Notes: generated by a model from the sequence alone, not told the origin. A stretch of 64,000 nucleotides of DNA from Caballeronia cordobensis (GCF_001544575.2 NZ_FCNY02000002.1:434001-498000); one strand, 5' to 3'. Shown: positions 1 to 11,610, counted from the stretch's first letter. Numbers and translations are program-made.

Positions 1-996
<996 letters not shown>

Positions 997-1020
997 AGGC
1001 TTCGATCCGCGAACGAACAG

Positions 1021-1049
1021 GGCCGCTCCGCAAGGGCGGCCTTTTCTTT
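1021..1049 (+). terminator. Rho-independent terminator after def
   Basis: Stem GGCCGC/GCGGCC (1021-1026 with 1036-1041), extendable by wobble pairs around a CGCAA loop, followed by TTTTCTTT. It lies between the def stop and the stop of the converging small gene. Confidence 0.75.
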
Positions 1050-1284
1050 ACGCCAGTGTTTTCGGGCTGCCGCTGATATCGGGCTGGCGGAACAATTCGA
1101 CATGCTCCGGATTGGCGGATGCCTGCAAGCGTCCGTCGGGCAGGCGGGCGATGACCATTTCGCCGACGCCGGGGCTCATCACGACGACTTCGTCGCGCAG
1201 GGCGAGCAGGGCTTCGAGCCGTCGTCGGCCGCTCACGATCTCCAGACCGGTCCCTGTTTCCCGAACGATGATTTCAACTGACAT
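1048..1284 (-). CDS. Small protein with a ParB-like motif, function unknown
   Basis: Encodes 78 residues. The core EIVSGRRRLEALLALRDEV resembles the GxRRLEAL strand-helix of the ParB/Srx N-terminal fold, but the protein is far shorter than ParB and has no helix-turn-helix. The C-terminal half (MVIARLPDGRLQASANPEHVELF) is not recognised. A good GGGAGA ribosome site lies 6-7 bases before the ATG, which supports translation. It sits alone between def and the pseudouridine synthase, converging with def. Function cannot be assigned. Confidence 0.7.
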   Translation of the reverse strand: MSVEIIVRETGTGLEIVSGRRRLEALLALRDEVVVMSPGVGEMVIARLPDGRLQASANPEHVELFRQPDISGSPKTLA

Positions 1285-1417
1285 GACGCTTCTCCCTCAA
1301 TGCCGTTCGATGCTGCTGATCCCGCCGCCCACCCCGTTGGCAGGCCGCGCGCAGCGCCCATCTGCCTGACAGGTGTAACGGATCGATGACTCATTTTCTT
1401 TAGCCAAAAAGCGGCCA

Positions 1418-1452
1418 AAAACGAAAAGGCACGATCGGGACTGCATCGTGCC
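1418..1452 (-). terminator. Rho-independent terminator of the pseudouridine synthase transcript
   Basis: On the minus strand an 8-bp perfect stem (GGCACGAT with ATCGTGCC) and 9-base loop are followed by TTTTCGTTTTTGG. It lies about 90 bases past the stop of the pseudouridine synthase. Confidence 0.75.
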
Positions 1453-1540
1453 AAATTGTTTGCTGAAACGTCGTTTTTTTGCGACGCAACACGCGCGTCG
1501 CGCGCGCCTCGACCGGGGCGCGCGCGATGCTGCGACTTGC

Positions 1541-3493
1541 TCAGAAGGTTTCGTTCGGCGCGAGATAGCGCCACTGTCCTGGCGGCAGCGCGCCGAGCGT
1601 CACCCGGCCCATGCGGATGCGTTTCAGGCCGACGACTTCCAGACCGACCAGTTCGCACATACGGCGGATCTGCCGCTTCTTGCCTTCGCGCAGCACGAAA
1701 CGAAGCTGTTCGCCGTTCTGCCAGCTGACTTGCGCGGTCTTGAGCGGCACGCCGTCGAGTTCGAGACCGTGACGCAGGAGCGCGAGCTTGTCGGCGGGCA
1801 AGTGCCGATCGACGTCGGCCGTATGCTCGCCCAAGCGCACGCGCACGAGATACTCCTTGTCGACTTCCGAATGGCCGCCGATCAACTGCTTTGCGATGCG
1901 GCCGTCCTGCGTGAGCACGAGCAGGCCCGTCGAATCGATATCGAGCCGGCCCGCCGGCGCGAGCGTGCGCAGATGGCCCGGCGTGAAGCGGATGCCCGAG
2001 CGGTCCTCATCCCAGTGATTGGCCGCGTTGACCAGCGTGACGGCGGGCTCGTAGCCGTCTTCCGCCTGACCCGACACATAGCCGACCGGCTTGTGCAGCA
2101 GGATCGTGACGAGTTGCGACTGCGCGGAGTGCGCCGCGGGCAGGATTTCGATGTTCTGCGTCGGACGAATGCGCGTGCCGAGCGTGTCGATGACGACGCC
2201 GTCGACCAGCACCCAGCCTTTCTCGATCCATTCGTCGGCTTCGCGGCGCGAGCAGAGGCCGAGCTCGGACATCACTTTCGAAAGACGCACGAGGCCGTCG
2301 TGATGGTCGCGATGCTTCGGCTCGGATTCGGCGACGGGCGCGGCGGGTTTCGCCGCGGGCTTGCGCGCTTCGTCGCGCTTGGCGAACGGGCGCTCGGAAT
2401 CGTCGCGGCGCGGTTTGAACGTGCGGCGTTCGTCGCTGTCCGATGCGCGTTCGCCGAACGACTTACGCGGTCCACGCTCGCCGAAAGACGGACGCGAATC
2501 GTCGCCACGCGGTTTGAACGAGCGGCGCTCATCGCCGCCCGATGCGCGTTCGCCGCGAGCCGGACGATCTTCGAACGACTTACGCGGACCGCGCTCGCCG
2601 AAAGATGAACGCGAATCGTCGCCACGCGGTTTGAACGAGCGGCGCTCATCGCCACCCGATGCGCGTTCGCCACGAGCCGGACGATCTTCGAACGACTTAC
2701 GCGGTCCACGCTCCCCGAAAGAAGGACGCGAATCATCGCCGCGCGGCTTGAACGAGCGGCGTTCGTCGCTGCCCGATGCGCGTTCGCCGCGAGCCGGACG
2801 GTCTTCGAACGACTTACGCGGACCGCGCTCGCCGAAAGAAGGACGCGAATCATCGCCACGCGGTTTGAACGAGCGGCGCTCATCGCCGCCCGATGCGCGT
2901 TCGCCGCGTGCCGGACGGTCTTCGAACGACTTACGCGGACCGCGCTCGCCGAAAGAAGGACGCGAATCATCGCCGCGCGGTTTGAACGCGCGCCGCTCAT
3001 CACCACCCGATGCGCGTTCGCCGCGAGCCGAACGGTCTTCGAACGACTTACGCGGACCGCGCTCGCCGAAAGCAGGACGCGAATCATCGCCACGCGGTTT
3101 GAACGCGCGCCGCTCATCGCCACCCGATGCGCGTTCGCCGCGAGCCGGACGGTCTTCGAACGACTTACGCGGACCGCGCTCGCCGAAAGAAGGACGCGAA
3201 TCATCGCCACGCGGCTTAAACGCGCGACGCTCATCGCCACCCGGCGCGCGTCCTTCCGCGCCCTTGCGCGGACCGGACGCGGGACGCGAGTCATCGCCCC
3301 GCGATTTGAACGCGCGCGGCTCGCGCGGCGCATCGCCACGCCTTTCAGCGCCCGGCTGCCCGGCGCGCTTCGGACGCGCTTCCTCCGGCGCCGCCGGACG
3401 CGCAGGCTTGCGCCCGGTGGTGGTGCCGGATCGAACCGGCGAACGCGTCGCCGATGTGGGACGCGGATGTTTGGCTGTCAGTTTGACGCGCAT
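1541..3493 (-). CDS. RsuA/RluB/RluF-family rRNA pseudouridine synthase with long repeat-rich N-terminal extension
   Basis: Converts a uridine in rRNA to pseudouridine. The enzyme part is ordinary. An S4 RNA-binding domain runs from about residue 401 to 447 (LVRLSKVMSELGLCSRREAD). The catalytic domain carries HKPVGYVSG and then GRLDIDSTGLLVL, whose first Asp (about 518) is the expected catalytic residue. The first ~400 of 650 residues are unusual: basic, low complexity, and built from about seven copies of a 39-residue unit (GGDERR[AS]FKPRGDDSRPSF...). Family members are normally 230-300 residues, with or without a modest Arg-rich tail. The HKPVGYVSG motif is nearer RluF than RluB, but the exact target uridine cannot be read from sequence, so no symbol is given. 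Confidence 0.9.
   Translation of the reverse strand: MRVKLTAKHPRPTSATRSPVRSGTTTGRKPARPAAPEEARPKRAGQPGAERRGDAPREPRAFKSRGDDSRPASGPRKGAEGRAPGGDERRAFKPRGDDSRPSFGERGPRKSFEDRPARGERASGGDERRAFKPRGDDSRPAFGERGPRKSFEDRSARGERASGGDERRAFKPRGDDSRPSFGERGPRKSFEDRPARGERASGGDERRSFKPRGDDSRPSFGERGPRKSFEDRPARGERASGSDERRSFKPRGDDSRPSFGERGPRKSFEDRPARGERASGGDERRSFKPRGDDSRSSFGERGPRKSFEDRPARGERASGGDERRSFKPRGDDSRPSFGERGPRKSFGERASDSDERRTFKPRRDDSERPFAKRDEARKPAAKPAAPVAESEPKHRDHHDGLVRLSKVMSELGLCSRREADEWIEKGWVLVDGVVIDTLGTRIRPTQNIEILPAAHSAQSQLVTILLHKPVGYVSGQAEDGYEPAVTLVNAANHWDEDRSGIRFTPGHLRTLAPAGRLDIDSTGLLVLTQDGRIAKQLIGGHSEVDKEYLVRVRLGEHTADVDRHLPADKLALLRHGLELDGVPLKTAQVSWQNGEQLRFVLREGKKRQIRRMCELVGLEVVGLKRIRMGRVTLGALPPGQWRYLAPNETF
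2456..3241. repeat. 117-bp in-frame tandem repeats (about 6.7 copies)
   Basis: Units of 117 bp encode 39 residues each in the minus-strand pseudouridine synthase. Copies differ by a few substitutions (FKP preceded by A or S, DRP or DRS, SRP or SRS). Degenerate half-units flank both ends (to about 2420 and 3310). The exact multiple of three and the synonymous differences show the array is maintained as coding sequence. Confidence 0.95.
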
Positions 3494-3499
3494 AAAGTC

Positions 3500-6085
3500 T
3501 CAGGCTGCGATCGCGCGCAGCAACTCGGTTTCCACCTGGATCTGGGTGCGGTTGTTCGACAGGCTTTTGCCGTCGATCAGAAACACGTCCTCGACGCGTT
3601 CGCCGAGCGTGTTGATCCGCGCGGCCTGCACGCCGATCCGGTGTTGCGCCAGAACGCGCGCGATCGAATAAAGAAGGCCCTGCCGGTCATTGGCCGACAC
3701 GGACAGGATGTAATACTGGCCGCGATCGTCGGGACGAAGATCGACGCGCGGCGTGATCGGAAACGTGCGCACGAGCCGCGAGACGCGACCCTTCGACGGC
3801 TCCGGCAAGATGCGCTCGTCGGCCAGCAGCGCGGCCAGTTGCTGTTCGACGAGATTGGCGATGTCGCGATAACTGCCGTCGTGATCCGGATGGGAAACGA
3901 GGAAGTTGTCGAGCGCATAGCCGTGGCGCGTCGTCGTCACGCGCGCATCGAGCACGGACAGGCCGTTTTTGTCGAAGTACGCGCAGATGCCCGCAAAGAG
4001 ATCCGGACGGTCCTTCACGTAGACGAGCACTTGCAGCGCCGCGCCGATAGGCGAGGGCCGCGCGCGTACGATCGGCTCGTCGCTCTCGACATGCCGGTAA
4101 AGCACGCGCGTCTGCCACGCAATATCGGCGGGATCGTGCCGCAGAAAATAGCCGACGTCGAGCTGATCCCAGAGACGCTTCTGTGCATGTTCCGGCACGG
4201 TTTCGAGGCGCAGCAGCGCGAGCGCCGCTTCCTGACGCGACTTGAGTTCCGAATGCGCGTCGGGCTGCGCGCCGCCGAGCACGGCCAGCGTCGCGCGGAA
4301 CAGGTCTTCCAGCAGCTTGCCTTTCCAGTTGTTCCAGACCTTCGGGCTCGTGCCGCGAATGTCCGCGACGGTCAGGAGATAGAGCGCCGTGAGCCGCCGC
4401 TCGGTCTTCACCACCGACGCGAACTGCTTGATGACTTCGGGATCGCTCGTATCCTGTTTCTGCGCGACGTGGCTCATGGTCAGATGCTGCTGCACGAGCC
4501 AGACGACGAGCTCACTGTCTTCCGGCCCGATATCGTGCTCGCGGCAGAAGCGCCGGGCGTCGACCATGCCGAGCGTCGAATGATCGCCGCCGCGCCCCTT
4601 GGCGATGTCGTGAAACAGCGCCGCGACGTACAGCACCCACGGGCGCTCGAAGTTGCCCATCAACTGGCTGCAGAACGGGTATTCGTGCGCATGTTCCGCG
4701 ATCGCGAAGCGCCGCAGGTTGCGCAGCACCATGAGGATGTGCTGATCGACGGTGTAGACGTGATAGAGGTCGTGCTGCATCTGGCCGACGATGCGCCGGA
4801 AGTTCAGCAGATAGCGGCCGAGCACGCTCGTCTGGTTCATGAGCCGCAGCGCGTGCGTGATGCCTTCGGGCTGCTTCAGGATTTCCATGAACAAGCGCCG
4901 GTTCTCCGGGTCGCGCCGCCAGTCACGGTCCATCAGATCGCGCGCGTTGTATATCGCGCGGAGGGTGCGCGCCGAAAAACCCTTCACGCCGCGCGTCTGC
5001 TCGTAAAGCAGGAACGATTCGAGAATGGCGTGGGGCTCACGCTCGAACACGTCGTCGCGGGCGATTTCGAGCATGCCTTGTTTCTCGACGAAACGCCCGG
5101 AAATCACGCGCGTGATGCCGCTCGTCGACGGGAAAAGCTGCGCTTCGACATTCTGGATCAGGATGGTCGCGAGCTGCGTGACCGCCTTCGCCGCCCAATA
5201 GTAACGGCGCATGAGCTGCTCGCTCGCGCGCTTGGCCGTCGTGGCCTCGAAACCGAAGCTTTCGGCGAGCGGCGTCTGCAAATCGAAGACGAGAATGTCC
5301 TGGCGACGCTTCGCGATCACGTGCAGCCGCGCGCGCAGCGCTTTCAGAAAACCCTCGTTGCGGCGCAGTTCGCGCGCTTCGCGATCGGTGATCAGCCCGC
5401 ACGTGTCCAGTTCGCGCCAGTTGCTGCCGAAGCCCGCCCCGCGCGCGATCCACAGGATCAGTTGCAGATCGCGCAGCCCGCCGGGGCTTTCCTTGATGTT
5501 GGGTTCGAGGCTGTACGGCGTGTCCTGAAACTTCGCGTGCCGCTGCCGCATTTCCAGCACTTTCGCCTGGAAGAACGCGCGCGGATCGAGCGTCTCGCGA
5601 TAACGCGCGCCGAAGCGCTGGAACAGTTGCGTATCGCCGCAGACGCGTCGCGCTTCGAGCAGCGAGGTCTGCACGGTGATGTCGTTGCCCGCTTCCGCGA
5701 TGCACTGTTCGACCGAGCGCACGCTGCTGCCGATATCGAGCCCGAGATCCCACGCCATGCCGATGAAGCGCTCGACGCGGCCGTTGAGCTCCGCGTCGTC
5801 GTGTTGCGGCGAGGCATCGGGCAGAAGCACCAGAATGTCGACGTCGGAATAGGGCGCAAGCTCGCCGCGTCCGAAGCCGCCGACGGCAACGAGCGTGGCC
5901 CGCTCGGGCATGTCGCAGGCGGCCCAGGCGCCCTTGAGGGCGTCGTCGGTGGCGTGCGCGAGCGCGTGCATCAGCGGCTCGACGTTCGATGCTGCCTGAA
6001 AGCGATCGATGAGCGCCGCCTTCGCCGCCTTGTAGGCGGCGCGCAGCGTTTCACAGGGCGTGGCGACGGCGGCAGTGCTGCTCAT
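3500..6085 (-). CDS. glnD: [Protein-PII] uridylyltransferase / uridylyl-removing enzyme
   Basis: Bifunctional nitrogen sensor that adds UMP to PII when glutamine is low and removes it when glutamine is high. It has 861 residues from the chosen ATG, typical for the family. The nucleotidyltransferase motif [19 protein letters not shown] lies at 69-87. An HD hydrolase domain follows in the middle ([14 protein letters not shown]), and two ACT domains form the last ~180 residues ([15 protein letters not shown] and [19 protein letters not shown]). An upstream ATG at 6127 would add 14 residues that do not look conserved. It ends only 6 bases before the start of the pseudouridine synthase and lies 70 bases downstream of map, so the three may be cotranscribed. 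Confidence 0.97.
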   Translation of the reverse strand: MSSTAAVATPCETLRAAYKAAKAALIDRFQAASNVEPLMHALAHATDDALKGAWAACDMPERATLVAVGGFGRGELAPYSDVDILVLLPDASPQHDDAELNGRVERFIGMAWDLGLDIGSSVRSVEQCIAEAGNDITVQTSLLEARRVCGDTQLFQRFGARYRETLDPRAFFQAKVLEMRQRHAKFQDTPYSLEPNIKESPGGLRDLQLILWIARGAGFGSNWRELDTCGLITDREARELRRNEGFLKALRARLHVIAKRRQDILVFDLQTPLAESFGFEATTAKRASEQLMRRYYWAAKAVTQLATILIQNVEAQLFPSTSGITRVISGRFVEKQGMLEIARDDVFEREPHAILESFLLYEQTRGVKGFSARTLRAIYNARDLMDRDWRRDPENRRLFMEILKQPEGITHALRLMNQTSVLGRYLLNFRRIVGQMQHDLYHVYTVDQHILMVLRNLRRFAIAEHAHEYPFCSQLMGNFERPWVLYVAALFHDIAKGRGGDHSTLGMVDARRFCREHDIGPEDSELVVWLVQQHLTMSHVAQKQDTSDPEVIKQFASVVKTERRLTALYLLTVADIRGTSPKVWNNWKGKLLEDLFRATLAVLGGAQPDAHSELKSRQEAALALLRLETVPEHAQKRLWDQLDVGYFLRHDPADIAWQTRVLYRHVESDEPIVRARPSPIGAALQVLVYVKDRPDLFAGICAYFDKNGLSVLDARVTTTRHGYALDNFLVSHPDHDGSYRDIANLVEQQLAALLADERILPEPSKGRVSRLVRTFPITPRVDLRPDDRGQYYILSVSANDRQGLLYSIARVLAQHRIGVQAARINTLGERVEDVFLIDGKSLSNNRTQIQVETELLRAIAA

Positions 6086-6155
6086 GGATCGGACGGGAAG
6101 GCGAGAGAAGGGAGGCGCGCCGGCCATCGTGGCCGTCGCGCGGACGAACGCGGAA

Positions 6156-6965
6156 TCAGGCGGTGGCCGCGATCAGTTGCGACGGCGCCTGCGTGCCCGC
6201 CGAGACCGTCAGCACTTCGTAGCCGGTCGGCGTGACGAGCACCGTGTGCTCCCATTGCGCCGAGAGGCTGCGGTCGCGCGTCTTGACGGTCCACTGGTCG
6301 GGCATGGTGCGAATTTCGCGGCGGCCGGCGTTGATCATCGGCTCGACGGTGAAGATCATGCCCGCCTGCAATTCGATGCCCGTACCCGGACGCCCATAAT
6401 GCAGCACTTGCGGCTCTTCGTGGAACACCTGGCCGATGCCGTGGCCGCAGTATTCGCGCACCACGCTATAGCCTTGCGATTCCGCGTGTTTCTGAATTGC
6501 CGCGCCGATATCGCCCAGATGCGCGCCGGGGCGCACCTGATCGATGCCGAGCCACATGCAGTCGAAGGTGGTCTGCACGAGGCGCTTGGCGAGAATCGAG
6601 CCTTCGCCGACGATGAACATGCGGCTCGTGTCGCCGAAATATCCGTTCTTGATGACGGTGATGTCGATGTTGAGCGCGTCGCCGTTCTTGAGCACCTTCT
6701 CGCCCGGAATGCCGTGACAGATCACGTCGTTCACGGAAATGCAGGTTGCCTTGGGATACGGCGGATAGCCGGGCGGCTGATAATTCAGCGGCGCGGGAAC
6801 GGTGCCCTGTTCCTTCACCATATATTCGTGACAGAGACGATCGAGTTCCTCGGTCGTCACGCCGGGAACGATGCGCGGCGTGATGAAATCGAGCACTTCG
6901 CTGGCGAGCCGGCAGGCGACGCGCATCTGCGCGATATCGTGATCGTTTTTCAGCGTAATGGACAT
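6156..6965 (-). CDS. map: Methionine aminopeptidase, type I
   Basis: Removes the initiator methionine from nascent proteins. It has 269 residues. The five metal ligands fit the type I pattern: Asp101 (NIDITV), Asp112 (GDTSRMF), His175 ([14 protein letters not shown]), Glu208 (FTVEPM) and Glu239 (QWEH). It is divergent from rpsB, with a 377-base gap. The map-rpsB arrangement is common in proteobacteria. Confidence 0.97.
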   Translation of the reverse strand: MSITLKNDHDIAQMRVACRLASEVLDFITPRIVPGVTTEELDRLCHEYMVKEQGTVPAPLNYQPPGYPPYPKATCISVNDVICHGIPGEKVLKNGDALNIDITVIKNGYFGDTSRMFIVGEGSILAKRLVQTTFDCMWLGIDQVRPGAHLGDIGAAIQKHAESQGYSVVREYCGHGIGQVFHEEPQVLHYGRPGTGIELQAGMIFTVEPMINAGRREIRTMPDQWTVKTRDRSLSAQWEHTVLVTPTGYEVLTVSAGTQAPSQLIAATA

Positions 6966-7118
6966 GACTTGGCTCGGAAATGCGTATAGGCGGCAGTGAG
7001 CCGCGAAAGCGGCATTATCGCACCTTAAGAAATGCGCCGCACCCGGATAGTTTCAGCCGCGGCGCGGCGGCGGGCGCGTTGTCGGCGCTCAGAACGCCGT
7101 TCGCTCCGAGCGGGCGGC

Positions 7119-7148
7119 TTGAGCCGGACAATCGTCACATGCTATACT
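7119..7148 (+). promoter_or_regulatory. Sigma-70 promoter of rpsB-tsf
   Basis: TTGAGC at 7119-7124 and TATACT at 7143-7148 are separated by 18 bases. Transcription would start near 7155, giving a leader of about 190 bases. Confidence 0.7.
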
Positions 7149-7154
7149 TACTGG

Positions 7155-7316
7155 CTAAGTCGCAATCCATATTGCCGTCACGGTGTTACGAGACAATCAG
7201 GGCGCAATCGGCGAAAGCGACTTAGATTCAGCGGCTTAGTTAGTCGATACGCAAGCCGGCGCACCCAGGGTGTTCCACGCTCATATTGTAGAAGCGCGGG
7301 ATGCGGCAGCCGGCTT
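7155..7316 (+). ncRNA. Structured 5' leader of rpsB (candidate autoregulatory RNA)
   Basis: Two long-range helices can form. CTAAGTCGC (7155-7163) pairs with GCGACTTAG (7217-7225), and AAGCCGGC (7253-7260) pairs with GCCGGCTT (7309-7316). Inside the second, CACCC/GGGTG forms a small hairpin. The first helix begins right where transcription should start. Feedback control of rpsB by S2 through its leader is known in gamma-proteobacteria. A similar role here is inference. Confidence 0.45.
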
Positions 7317-7342
7317 AAGACCCAACCCTCGCGGAGAATTTC

Positions 7343-8095
7343 ATGGCAGTCACGATGCGTCAAATGCTGGAAGCCGGTGTCCACTTCGGTCACCAAACGC
7401 GCTTCTGGAACCCCAAGATGGCCCCGTATATCTTCGGTCATCGCAACAAGATTCACATCATCAACCTCGAAAAGACGCTGCCGCTCTACAACGACGCGCT
7501 GAAGTACGTGCGCCAGTTGGCAGCGAACCGCGGCACGATTCTTTTCGTCGGCACGAAGCGCCAGTCGCGCGACACGATCGCTCAGGAAGCGGCGCGCGCA
7601 GGCATGCCGTTCGTCAACGCCCGCTGGCTCGGCGGCATGATGACCAACTTCAAGACGCTGAAGGTTTCGATCAAGCGCCTGAAGGACATGGAAGCGGCGC
7701 TGGAATCGGGTGAAACCGAGCGCATGAGCAAGAAGGAAGCGCTCCTGTTCGAACGCGAAATGGTCAAGCTGCAAAAGTCGATCGGCGGCGTGAAGGACAT
7801 GGGCGGCATTCCGGACGCGATGTTTGTCATCGACGTCGGCTACCACAAGATTGCTGTCACCGAAGCGAAGAAGCTCGGCATTCCGGTCATCGCCGTGGTC
7901 GATACGAACCACTCGCCGGAAGGCATCGACTACGTCATCCCGGGTAACGACGACGCGTCGAAGGCCGTCGCGCTGTACGCCGAAGGCGTGGCCGACGCGA
8001 TCCTCGAAGGCCGCGCGAACGCGGTGAACGACGTGGTCCAGGCCGTGCGCAACGGCGAAGGCGACGAGTTCGTCGAGGTCAACGAGCAGGCGTAA
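7343..8095 (+). CDS. rpsB: 30S ribosomal protein S2
   Basis: Structural protein of the small subunit that helps dock S1. It has 250 residues, beginning with the S2 signature [22 protein letters not shown] and containing [14 protein letters not shown] and [33 protein letters not shown] ribosome site precedes the ATG. It starts the rpsB-tsf pair, with a terminator between the two genes. Confidence 0.98.
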   Translation: MAVTMRQMLEAGVHFGHQTRFWNPKMAPYIFGHRNKIHIINLEKTLPLYNDALKYVRQLAANRGTILFVGTKRQSRDTIAQEAARAGMPFVNARWLGGMMTNFKTLKVSIKRLKDMEAALESGETERMSKKEALLFEREMVKLQKSIGGVKDMGGIPDAMFVIDVGYHKIAVTEAKKLGIPVIAVVDTNHSPEGIDYVIPGNDDASKAVALYAEGVADAILEGRANAVNDVVQAVRNGEGDEFVEVNEQA

Positions 8096-8114
8096 TCGAG
8101 CCCTGCGGCCGACA

Positions 8115-8148
8115 AAAAAGGGGGCTTTGCGAAAGGCCCCTTTTTTTT
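8115..8148 (+). terminator. Terminator/attenuator between rpsB and tsf
   Basis: GGGGCTTT (8121-8128) pairs with AAAGGCCCC (8132-8140) with one bulged base, followed by eight T. It probably lowers read-through into tsf. Confidence 0.85.
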
Positions 8149-8240
8149 AGCCAGCGCGATGTTTCGCGATCGTTGAAACCAATTCCTGCCGCCGGCGCTC
8201 GAAGCCGCGGCACGTATCAAACAGACTCAAGGAGCGAATG

Positions 8241-9122
8241 ATGGCGGCAATTACCGCAAGCATGGTGGCAGAACTGCGCGCGAAGACCGACGCGCCGATG
8301 ATGGAATGCAAAAAGGCGCTGACGGAAGCTGACGGCGACATGGCGCGCGCGGAAGAACTGCTGCGCGTGAAGCTCGGCAACAAGGCGAGCAAGGCGGCAT
8401 CGCGCGTGACGGCCGAAGGCATTGTCACGGCGCACGTCGAAGGCGGCGTGGGCGCGCTCGTCGAACTGAACTGCGAAACCGACTTCGTTGCGAAGAACGA
8501 CGACTTCCTGGCATTCGGCAAGACGATCGCCGAACTGGTCGCCAAGAACAATCCGGCAGACATCGCTGCGCTGTCGGCGCTGCCGCTGGAAAGCTCGACG
8601 GTCGACGCCGTGCGTCTCGCGCTGGTCGGCAAGATCGGTGAAAACCTGTCGATTCGCCGTTTCGTGCGCTTCGAGACCGCCAACAAGGTCGCGGCATACC
8701 TGCACGGCACGCGCATCGGCGTGCTGGTCGAGTTCACGGGCGCGGACGAGCAAGTCGGCAAGGACGTGGCCATGCACGTCGCCGCGATGAAGCCGGTTTC
8801 GCTGTCGTCGGACGAAGTGCCGGCCGACCTGATCGCCAAGGAGCGCAGCATCGCCGAGCAGAAGGCGGCCGAGTCGGGCAAGCCGGCCGAGATCGTCGCG
8901 AAGATGGTCGACGGCTCGATCCAGAAGTATCTGAAGGAAGTCTCGCTGCTGAACCAGCCGTTCGTGAAGAACGACAAGCAGACGATCGAGCAGATGCTGA
9001 AGGCGGCGAACGCGTCGGTGCAGAAGTTCGCGCTGTTCGTGGTCGGCGAGGGCATCGAGAAGAAGCAGGACGATTTCGCGGCTGAAGTCGCGGCGCAAGT
9101 CGCGGCGGCCAAGCAGTCGTAA
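8241..9122 (+). CDS. tsf: Translation elongation factor Ts
   Basis: Nucleotide exchange factor for EF-Tu. It has 293 residues. The N-terminal UBA-like module ends in the [13 protein letters not shown] signature, and [14 protein letters not shown] follows. Two adjacent ATGs occur (8238 and 8241). The AAGGAG site at 8229-8234 is better spaced for the second. It lies between rpsB and pyrH as in most proteobacteria. Confidence 0.97.
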   Translation: MAAITASMVAELRAKTDAPMMECKKALTEADGDMARAEELLRVKLGNKASKAASRVTAEGIVTAHVEGGVGALVELNCETDFVAKNDDFLAFGKTIAELVAKNNPADIAALSALPLESSTVDAVRLALVGKIGENLSIRRFVRFETANKVAAYLHGTRIGVLVEFTGADEQVGKDVAMHVAAMKPVSLSSDEVPADLIAKERSIAEQKAAESGKPAEIVAKMVDGSIQKYLKEVSLLNQPFVKNDKQTIEQMLKAANASVQKFALFVVGEGIEKKQDDFAAEVAAQVAAAKQS

Positions 9123-9244
9123 GCATCACCCCAAGGCTCCCTTGAGGCGCGTGCGCTGTGAAAAGCGCGACCACGCGTCGAGCCTGCAGTGCCGCGGCGG
9201 ATTGTCCCGCCGCAAGAATTCGGCGATCCGGTTCGCACACGAGA

Positions 9245-9289
9245 GCGGGCGCGGCTGGGCAGGGGTAAACCCTGATCCTCCGCGCCCGC
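9245..9289 (+). ncRNA. Strong stem-loop in the pyrH leader
   Basis: Ten perfect pairs, GCGGGCGCGG (9245-9254) with CCGCGCCCGC (9280-9289). The loop itself contains AGGG/CCCT. There is no T-run after it, so it is not a typical terminator. Role unknown. Confidence 0.4.
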
Positions 9290-9315
9290 CGCCCGATCCG
9301 GCGCGCTTGCGGTAA

Positions 9316-10092
<777 letters not shown>

Positions 10093-10182
10093 ACTCTCGC
10101 GGTATCGGGCGCTCCGCGGCACGGCAAAAGCCGCGCGGGATGCGCCGCGTTTCGCCGGTAAAACCAGGTTTGGAGGTTGAAA

Positions 10183-10743
10183 ATGAGTGTGGCTGACATT
10201 AAAAAGGGTGTCGACCAGAAGATGCAGCGGTCGATCGAAGCGTTCAAGGCCGATCTCGCCAAGATTCGCACGGGGCGTGCGCATACGGGCCTGCTCGACC
10301 ATATCCAGGTCGACTACTACGGCTCGAACGTGCCCATTTCGCAAGTCGCGAACATGACGCTCGTCGACGCGCGCACGATCGGCGTGCAGCCGTGGGAAAA
10401 GAAGATGGTGCCGGTCGTCGAAAAGGCGATCCGCGAGTCCGATCTCGGCCTGAACCCCGCCACGCAAGGCGATCTGATCCGCGTGCCGATGCCCGCGCTG
10501 ACCGAAGAGCGCCGCCGCGAGCTCACGAAAGTCGTGAAGAGCGAAGGCGAAACCGCGAAGGTGGCCGTGCGCAACCTGCGCCGCGACGCGAACGACGCCC
10601 TCAAGAAGCTCGTGAAGGACAAGGAAATTTCGGAAGACGACGAGCGCCGTTCGAGCGACGAAGTGCAGAAGCTCACGGACAAGTTCGTCGCGGAAATCGA
10701 CAAGCTCGTTCAGACGAAAGAAGCCGAAATCATGACGGTGTGA
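10183..10743 (+). CDS. frr: Ribosome recycling factor
   Basis: Works with EF-G to split ribosomes after termination. It has 186 residues and is all-helical, with the signatures [15 protein letters not shown] and [18 protein letters not shown] ([14 protein letters not shown]). The ATG at 10183 has an ideal GGAGG site at 10172-10176. The in-frame TTG six bases upstream is rejected for that reason. Confidence 0.97.
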   Translation: MSVADIKKGVDQKMQRSIEAFKADLAKIRTGRAHTGLLDHIQVDYYGSNVPISQVANMTLVDARTIGVQPWEKKMVPVVEKAIRESDLGLNPATQGDLIRVPMPALTEERRRELTKVVKSEGETAKVAVRNLRRDANDALKKLVKDKEISEDDERRSSDEVQKLTDKFVAEIDKLVQTKEAEIMTV

Positions 10744-10761
10744 GGCCGTAGAGACGGTTTC

Positions 10762-10794
10762 GCCAGCTTCGGGCGCGCATTCGCCCGGGCTGGC
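10762..10794 (+). ncRNA. Nested stem-loop between frr and uppS
   Basis: GCCAGC (10762-10767) pairs with GCTGGC (10789-10794), and inside it CGGGCG (10770-10775) pairs with CGCCCG (10782-10787). No poly-T follows, so complete termination is unlikely. It could be an mRNA processing or stability signal. Confidence 0.4.
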
Positions 10795-10827
10795 TCTCAC
10801 TCCTTCCGATTCCAAGATTCACCGGCC

Positions 10828-11610
10828 ATGACCTATACCAGCTCTACCGTTACCGTGCCCGATGTCGCGGCTGTCCCGCGTCACGTCGCGATCATCATGG
10901 ACGGCAATGGCCGTTGGGCGACGCAACGGCGCTTGCCGCGCGTCGCCGGTCACACGCGCGGCGTCGACGCGGTTCGCGCGACCGTCGAAAGCTGCGCGCG
11001 CCGCGGCGTCGAATTCGTCACGCTGTTCGCGTTCAGTTCCGAGAACTGGCGCCGTCCGACCGACGAAGTGTCGTTCCTGATGCGCCTTTTCGTTACCGCG
11101 CTCGAACGCGAGATCGGCAAGCTGCACGCGAATGGCATCCGCTTGCGCGTCGTCGGCGACATCTCCATGTTCGACGACAAGATCCGCGCGCTGATCCAGC
11201 GCGCCGAGACCAAGACCGCGCGCAATACGCGCCTCACGCTGACCATCGCCGCCAACTACGGCGGGCGCTGGGACATCATGCAGGCCACGAAGAAGCTCAT
11301 CGCGCAATCGCTCGAAACGGGCGTGGCCGCGCGCGTGGACGACGAATCCTTCGCCGAGCATCTCGCGATGGCCTACGCGCCGGAGCCGGATCTTTTCATC
11401 CGCACGGGCGGCGAGCAGCGCATCAGCAACTTCCTGCTGTGGCAACTCGCGTACACCGAGTTCTATTTCACCGATACCTACTGGCCGGATTTCGACGCCG
11501 ACGCGCTCGACCGCGCGATCGCATCGTACGGCGACCGTGAGCGCCGCTTCGGGCGCACGAGCGCGCAGCTCGCTTCTCAATCGCAGAAGGCCGACACCCT
11601 TTCATGCTAA
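10828..11610 (+). CDS. uppS: Undecaprenyl diphosphate synthase (isoprenyl transferase)
   Basis: Makes the C55 lipid carrier for peptidoglycan and O-antigen by adding isopentenyl units to farnesyl diphosphate. It has 260 residues. Motifs are [13 protein letters not shown] (catalytic Asp in MDGNGRWA), [13 protein letters not shown] and [18 protein letters not shown]. The stop overlaps the cdsA start by 7 bases, indicating coupling. Confidence 0.97.
   Translation: MTYTSSTVTVPDVAAVPRHVAIIMDGNGRWATQRRLPRVAGHTRGVDAVRATVESCARRGVEFVTLFAFSSENWRRPTDEVSFLMRLFVTALEREIGKLHANGIRLRVVGDISMFDDKIRALIQRAETKTARNTRLTLTIAANYGGRWDIMQATKKLIAQSLETGVAARVDDESFAEHLAMAYAPEPDLFIRTGGEQRISNFLLWQLAYTEFYFTDTYWPDFDADALDRAIASYGDRERRFGRTSAQLASQSQKADTLSC

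Larger units (their letters stand above)
6966..7342. other. map-rpsB divergent intergenic region
   Basis: This 377-base gap holds the rpsB promoter (7119-7148) and a structured leader (7155-7316). I see no gene in it. The map-proximal part (6966-7110) shows no clear minus-strand promoter. Confidence 0.6.

Noticed and set aside
2456..3241. Regular repeats that resemble a CRISPR array at first sight
   Set aside because: Units are 117 bp with no spacers, an exact multiple of three and coding throughout.
2361..3671. Long plus-strand open frame (436 codons) opposite the pseudouridine synthase, and a minus-strand frame at 2272-3339
   Set aside because: Both are created by the 117-bp repeats, which carry no stops in these frames. 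The S4 and catalytic domains are on the minus strand in the chosen frame.
3467..6235. 922-codon plus-strand open frame
   Set aside because: It is the antisense of glnD, with Arg/His-rich composition and no recognisable domain, while glnD has all its motifs.
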